From positions 1 through 24,211 of the forward strand of contig JAENRP010000495.1 in assembly GCA_024741835.1 (NCBI GenBank): a stretch of DNA of 24,211 bases, read 5' to 3'. The notes under the pieces are model-generated. The model was not told the origin of the DNA. It saw only the letters and a list, made by a program, of their open reading frames with translations, and searched no databases. Origin of the DNA: Diplocarpon mali (Eukaryota > Ascomycota > Leotiomycetes > Helotiales > Drepanopezizaceae). Both the position numbers and the translations under genes were made by a program. Every line of letters begins with the position of its first letter. The first letter of the stretch is position 1. Below are positions 19,015-24,211 of this stretch, in pieces.

Positions 19015-19885
19015 CCGGCTCTTCTTATAGAGCTATATCCGCCACCGCAGCTTTAAGCTCTATAGCAAAGGTAATAACGTCTACCTCACTTGTAATAGTA
19101 CAAACGCTATTTAGGCACGCTACGCAGACGGCATTATACAAATACAACTCAATGACTTAAATGCTCAATCTTTTAATTAGATAGCACTTGCGACTAATTG
19201 CTTTATATTATATATAGAGTTCTACTACGCTATCGGATATCTCTAGGTCCTAAAACTTAAGCGAGTGTATAAGGACGGCGAAAACCTATTACCTCGACCT
19301 AAAGACTTCTACTGCAAGACCTGCGAGCTCTCTAAGTCTACGTATTGCTAACCTATATCATCTGCCCTAATAGTAGTGCGAACGCTTAAACCTTTCGAAG
19401 TTATATACTTTAACCTATCTAGCAAATTCTCTTAAGCTAGCCTTAGAGGCGCTAGGTACTTTATAAGCTTCATTTGCCAGGCCACTCGCCACTTATAGGT
19501 TCGTTTCCTTAAGAAGAAGTCAGACGCTCTATAGGTAATACGCGATTTTATTATATATATTAATATATAGTTCGACCGATAGATTATACCTGCTAACATT
19601 ATGCTTATCAAGCGTTTTAAAATAGATAATAGCAGTGAATATATCGCTATTACAAAAGACCTCAGATAATTAGGAATTGTATATAATATAGTACCGCCTT
19701 ACTACTATTAACTTAACGGACTCCTTAAGAGATGGAACTACGCTATTATAGAAATTTCCCGCGCGATAATTAATACTGATCACCTCCTATTCTTATAGGC
19801 AGAGGCGGTCCAGACCGCTAATTTTCTTAAAAACATCACCCCCTACTCCGCACTTGGACGTACGCCGCATAAAGCTCTATTCTAT
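19015..19885 (+). pseudogene. Copia-2 relic, part 2: pre-integrase and integrase, truncated
   Basis: Continues the frame of 17515-18386. FYCKTCELSKST (~19310-19345) is the C-x2-C end of the GAG-pre-integrase domain. The integrase core follows: FEVIYFNLSSKFS (first catalytic Asp changed to Asn), KIDNSSEY (~19619-19645, from the R-x-D-N-G-G-E-Y type, second Asp kept), VPPYYY*LNGLLKRWN (~19690-19740, Glu position Lys) and SALGRTPHKALF. The frame is cut at ~19885 by the terminus of the minus-strand Copia-X copy; RT and RNase H are not in the window. This piece is only mildly RIP-mutated. Confidence 0.87.
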
Positions 19886-20367
19886 TGAGCTTAAGTGAGT
19901 CGGCGCAGTAGGTAAAGGAGGCTTCTAAAGGTCGATGGTCGATATATTAGTAAGAGTTAGAGAAGGAAGGTTACCCCTTTCTTCCTTATAGCTATATATA
20001 TATTAATATCCTATTAATTAAACAATAGGGTTATATGATAATATATTAAAGTAATAGCTATATTACCTATCTTAATACCTTTACTTAGACCTTACTCCGA
20101 TTGACCTGCAGTTAGGAAAATAATAACTATCCTTTTGCGCTAATCCAACTCTTAAGTATCTCTTTAAATTAAAAACAATTAATTAATAGCAACCTCTATT
20201 AAAATCACCAACCCTACTTATAAGGTAGGACTAGGAGTCAAATTTCCAAAAGCGTTCCTTTATAAGACTATGTAACTTAACTCGCGGTCCAGGCCTAGGA
20301 GTCGATTTAAAAAAAAACTTTCCTTTATAAGACTATATAACCTGACTCGCAAGGCGGGCCTAGGAGT
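19886..20367 (-). other. Copia-X 3' end, right copy (terminus plus 3' repeat array)
   Basis: Inverted match to 8195-8678, starting TGAGCTTAAG at 19886. The 61-64 bp array with GACTCCTAGGCC units lies at 20220-20367. It is non-coding. The possible target duplication TCTAT precedes it at 19881-19885. The hairpin of the left copy is also present (around 20010-20030) in mutated form. Confidence 0.65.
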
Positions 20368-23300
20368 CGTCCTTAAGCCTACTAAGCCCCTACTATCTTC
20401 TATAACCCTAGTATATCTTTAAATACTTTAAACTTTATAACTATCTTTAATAGCTTTATAAATCCATCTATTACTATTCGATCGGTTAAGATATAAGTAA
20501 TTGATAACTTATTCTTTATAATAAGGTCGCAGATAAAGTAGTAGGTAATATTAATATATTTCAATCGCTTATATAAGTATAGATTCTTTATAAGTGCAAT
20601 CGCCTTTATATTATCTACTTAAAGATTAATATAATTCCTATCTTATTTAATATACTTAGTAAAACCTATATCTTTTAAAACTTAGGCGATTTATAATCCT
20701 TACTTGCAATTTGATAATATTAATATATATTCGGCCTTAGTACTTGCAATAGCTACTGATTTCTACTTCCTACTTCCCTATAATATAGGTCTACTATATA
20801 GTACTATTATACTTCTAGATATACTTTTTCAACCTTTTATATTTGCTTAATCGGAATTAATATATACCTTAAGCTTTGCGCTTATATATTTTATTAGTCT
20901 ATATCTTACCTTTTATATAATTATTAATCAAAGGTATCTTTTAAATCGCTTAATTGCATTCTTATATTAAATTATCAGATCCTTTAAGTTTTAACTAAGT
21001 TACTTAATAATAAAGGTAATATCTGGTCTTATATATACTATAGTATATATAATCGCTTTAATATCCTATTAGTACTTCTTTAGATCTCCTCTTTACTTAT
21101 TTTTATTAATAGGCTCTAACTTATTATACTTTCCTTTAATTAGAGTACGCTTTAGCTTAAAGTTAAGAGTATAAGTAGAAAGTCCTATTCGGTCTAGGAT
21201 CTTCTTAATATACTATTCTTAGTCTAACCAGAGTTCTTAAGTAAAGCGGTTCCTTATAACGCAGATGCTAAAGATCTTATAAATTCCCCTTAGATCCTTA
21301 ATATTAAAACGTTTTTAAATTATTATAAAGAACTAATCTAATTAAGTAGTTATTTTCATAGCTATAGTAATATCGTCAATATATAATAGCAACTTAATTC
21401 TACGCTTAGTATAAGTAAATAGATAAAGGTTAGCTAGGCTTTAAACGAATCCTATTTCTATTAAAGTAAAGCTATATAAGAGGTTTTAATCATAAGCTGA
21501 TTATTTAAGCCTATAAATACTACAGAGTATATAAAGAGAGTAGCTAGCATATATAAGAATACTATTAGGTTAAAAGAGAAAAATCCATTCCTTTATAATC
21601 GCTTTAATAAATGCATTTTTAATATCATACTATTTATATTTAAGGTCCTTAGCAGCTACTATTACTATAAATATACAAAGGGTATCTATACAAACTATTA
21701 GTATAAATATATCGAAGTAATCTTCTTTATATTATTAAGAGAAGCCCTTAGCTATAAGCCTTACTTTATAATATTCTAAGGTCCTATCTATATATATCTT
21801 AATTATAAAGACCCACTTTATTAATACTAGGTTCACGTTTTTTAGCATTAATTCCTTTATTTATATACCATTTGTAATAAAAGAGCTTATCTCCTTTTAA
21901 ATTACCTTATTCTATACTGCTTTATTCTCTAAGTTATTAATAGCTTTATTATACGTCTTTAAAAGAGAGATTTTCATTATCCCCTTAGCGGCTAAGAACG
22001 CATTATCTTCATCAAAGCTCTATTAAAGTTCGAGCTTATAGATCCTATATACTATTATAGCTTAGATATACTTAAACTTGCGTTCGTCTAAGGTATCTTC
22101 CAATTCTAAGTCTCTATTCCTCTTTAAAGGCGTAGGTTCAACTATAGGTTCCGTAGGCTTATTATCTAAGGAACTGCTTTCTAATAGTAAAGGCTTATTA
22201 TTACTTATACCTATTTTAGGAATATCCTTTACTATAAGTACTTTAATTAAAGGGATAATAATATTAAAGTTGTTTTATACTTTAGGCAGTTCGCAGATAA
22301 TAGGAATAGTCTATTCGGCCTTTAGGCGACCAGCAGGTTATCGATTAGCAAGTGCGCTTAATATACCTAAGCTTAAAGAGAGGGGTTATTAGTTCGGCTT
22401 AATAGTATTACTATTAAGTAGTATACCTTACGAATCTTTAAGTATATAAAGCTTTAAAGATAGCTCTTCCTTATTTCGAGATTTATTAAACTCAACTATT
22501 AAGGATATGATTACTTACCTTAGGTCTAGCGCATATACTATCTATTGCTTTATTATCTATTTAATATACTTAATAAATATATACTCTTTACCTTAGTTTA
22601 TTAGCTTCTTACTCTTTATACCTATAGGCTAGGACTTTAGGCTAATATAAGAGTAGTAGACACTTTTAAAGATATAAATATAATCTAAGCTTAGCTTCTA
22701 TTTAAAATATACCTTATATAGTAATATTCAAGTGCTATTAACTATTAGTCTACTACCTATTCTATTTTATAAGTATATATCTACTTTAACTGCAAGGTCC
22801 CAGAATTCCAGTAGTAGGTTAGTATCTTATAATAGAGCGCGATAGTTAGTCTCTACTTACTAAATGCTTTGCTTAGCGATGCTATTCTAATAAGAACCTT
22901 TGTATATTATAGTTAGTTTATAATAAACTCCTTATTTTGCCTATTTGTTAAGCTTTGCCTTAATCTCTAATATATTATTAGACTTAATAGCTATTAGCTT
23001 TAATTAAGTCTAGCGTTCCTCTATTACTTTTTAAGTTTCCAGCTTTTTTATAAGCTTAGATTTAGTCCTAATGTAAATAGTCTATATTTGCTAAGTAGAG
23101 TTATCTACTATTTGAGAAAACCAATTATTTCCTTTAATTAAGGTTATAAATAGTTTAATAATATTAATAGATATTAGCGCTAGTATCAAATCTTTTTATA
23201 AATTAAGCTTAGTTTATATCTGATTTTAAAGTTTTATTAGCTTGCAAATTTAATATATTAAGCAATCCTTTAGTACTTAGATCTTCTATTTTAAGATTAA

Positions 23301-23467
23301 GACCTTATATAAACCCTTTAATTTCTTTAGCTTTAAATATACGAATCTTCTATATATTAGCTAATACCTTAATAGGCTTTCGGCTTCTAATAGCTTTAAT
23401 AGCCTATTATTAGTCGATACTTTATTATTAGCAGTTAAAAAGGACTAGTAATAGCAGTTTAAGGTTT
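20368..23467 (-). pseudogene. Copia-X polyprotein relic, right copy (integrase, RT, RNase H)
   Basis: Collinear with the left copy: left and right coordinates add to 28568 at the RT motif and at the array junction, and to 28564 at the outer end. Reading leftward, the pre-integrase and integrase core occupy ~23465-22850, the integrase tail ~22800-22500, RT ~21880-21270 and RNase H ~20880-20510. The RT motif here is still Y-I-D-D (21372-21383), whereas the left copy has Y-I-N-N. Other blocks carry the same kind of stops, so the copy is dead, but less mutated at this point. An open antisense frame at 22078-22392 is a shadow of the linker between integrase and RT. Confidence 0.9.
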
Positions 23468-23960
23468 TACTATTTTCTAATTGTAAGCCTAGCTTAGGAG
23501 TCGTTTTTAGTAAAACTGTAAGATCTACTCGCAGTCCTAGCTTAAAAGTCGATTTCTTAGAAATGGCAAAATCTACTTACGGTCCTAGCTTAAGAGTCAT
23601 CTTTAACAAATTCGCGAATTTCACTTATAATCCTAGCCTAAGAGTCATTTCTGCGAATTTTACTTGCAATCCTAGCCTAAGAGTTATTATTAGTAAATTT
23701 GTAAAATCTACTTATAATCCTAGCTTAAGAGTTATTTCTATTAAATTCATTTATAATCTTAGCTTAAGAGTTACTTTTAAAGATACTTTATAATCTACTT
23801 ATAATCTTAGCTTAAGAGTTATTTTTATAAATTTTACTTATAATCCTAGCTTAAGAGTCTATCTATTTTCCCTATCCTTACTCAATTATATTAAAGTAAA
23901 GAGTGCACTTTCTTTAAAGGAATCTACTTATAAGTCTAGCCTAAGAGTTAATTTCTATAA
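23468..23960 (-). repeat. In-frame tandem repeat array of Copia-X (right copy)
   Basis: About nine or ten units with lengths 48, 48, 48, 39, 48, 39, 48, 39 bp (reading rightward from ~23507), then a larger interrupted unit to ~23960. On the minus strand each encodes a variant of TLKLGLQVDLANLLET or the 13-codon form, in frame with the integrase that follows. Most units carry CAA-to-TAA stops. Because every unit is a multiple of three, an antisense frame (23563-23793) also stays open and repeats NPSLRV; that is a by-product, not a gene. Confidence 0.8.
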
Positions 23961-24211
23961 TATTACCTTTAAGATAATATAAAGTCTATCTTTAATTTTA
24001 ACTTTAAAGATCACTTTATAATTATTATTTATAAACTATATAAATTAATTATTAAAAACTCTTATATAATTCAACTTTATATAAATCTTATAGTTAGATA
24101 AGAGATTAATACCTAAGCTAAGTATAAAAAGAACATTTTACAAAAGGAAAGAAATACTAGCGATATTTATTTCTATTATACCTATTGAATCTATATACAA
24201 CCTTTTACTAC
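23961..24211 (-). pseudogene. Upstream part of Copia-X polyprotein, right copy (unassigned)
   Basis: On the minus strand the frame of the repeat array extends upstream to at least ~24035 (pieces NNNYKVIFKVKIKDRLYIIL). This is where protease would be expected, but I see no D-S/T-G motif. Beyond that the sequence is AT-rich and I recognise nothing up to the window end. Confidence 0.4.

Noticed and set aside
22078..22392. Open frame of 104 codons on the plus strand starting MRSSKVSSNSKS
   Set aside because: It is antisense to the Copia-X integrase-RT linker, whose sense frame is recognisable in both copies; no domain of its own.
23563..23793. Open frame of 76 codons with repeated NPSLRV
   Set aside because: It is the antisense reading of the 39/48 bp array, kept open because all units are multiples of three; no start context or neighbouring gene supports it.
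1..24211. Host genes, effector genes or a novel cellular system hidden between the elements
   Set aside because: All stretches are explained by retrotransposon relics or their non-coding parts; no other open frame with coding character was found on either strand.

Overview
The window looks like a piece of an AT-rich, gene-free compartment in the genome of a filamentous ascomycete (Pezizomycotina). I see no host gene, tRNA or rRNA. Nearly all of it is nested LTR retrotransposons degraded by C-to-T and G-to-A change. Gln and Trp codons have become stops, catalytic Asp codons have become Asn, Cys has become Tyr, and TpG/CpA are scarce while TpA is abundant. This is the signature of repeat-induced point mutation (RIP). 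The species cannot be named from the sequence.

Layout: (1) 1-2860, minus strand: gag and aspartic protease of one gypsy-type family (called Gypsy-A here), preceded at its 5' side by two abutting copies of a ~902 bp LTR-like unit (3035-4837). (2) 4838-8678, plus strand: a copia relic (Copia-X) with an in-frame tandem repeat array, integrase, reverse transcriptase (RT), RNase H and a 3' non-coding end. (3) 8689-9313: a 625 bp miniature LTR element (TRIM-like, copy A). (4) 9319-12219, minus strand: Gypsy-B copy 1 (gag, protease, start of RT), truncated. (5) 12333-17315, plus strand: Gypsy-B copy 2, complete from LTR to LTR but without integrase. (6) 17515-19885, plus strand: a second copia family (Copia-2; gag end, protease, integrase), split by miniature element copy B at 18387-19009. 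(7) 19886-24211, minus strand: a second copy of Copia-X.

Insertion order can be read from target-site duplications and split reading frames. Gypsy-B copy 1 went into the gag of Copia-2. Gypsy-B copy 2 went into the 5' LTR of copy 1; its 5 bp target duplication is CCTTC, and the split LTR adds up to exactly 307 bp, the length of both copy 2 LTRs. The miniature elements inserted into Copia-2 (duplication AAGAC) and beside the Copia-X/Gypsy-B junction (duplication GTTTT). Two large inverted repeats result: Gypsy-B head to head (arms ~3.0 kb) and Copia-X (arms ~3.8 kb).

The most interesting points are these. Both the miniature elements and Gypsy-B carry, 1-2 bases after the 5' LTR, an 11-13 base site exactly complementary to a stretch inside the LTR, which is the arrangement of Tf1-type self-priming. 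The miniature elements share LTR termini (TGTAAC...GTTACA) with Gypsy-B. Copia-X carries a tandem repeat of 13- and 16-codon units in frame with its polyprotein. A ~30 bp core of that repeat recurs in non-coding DNA at the element's 3' end and at the left edge of the window.
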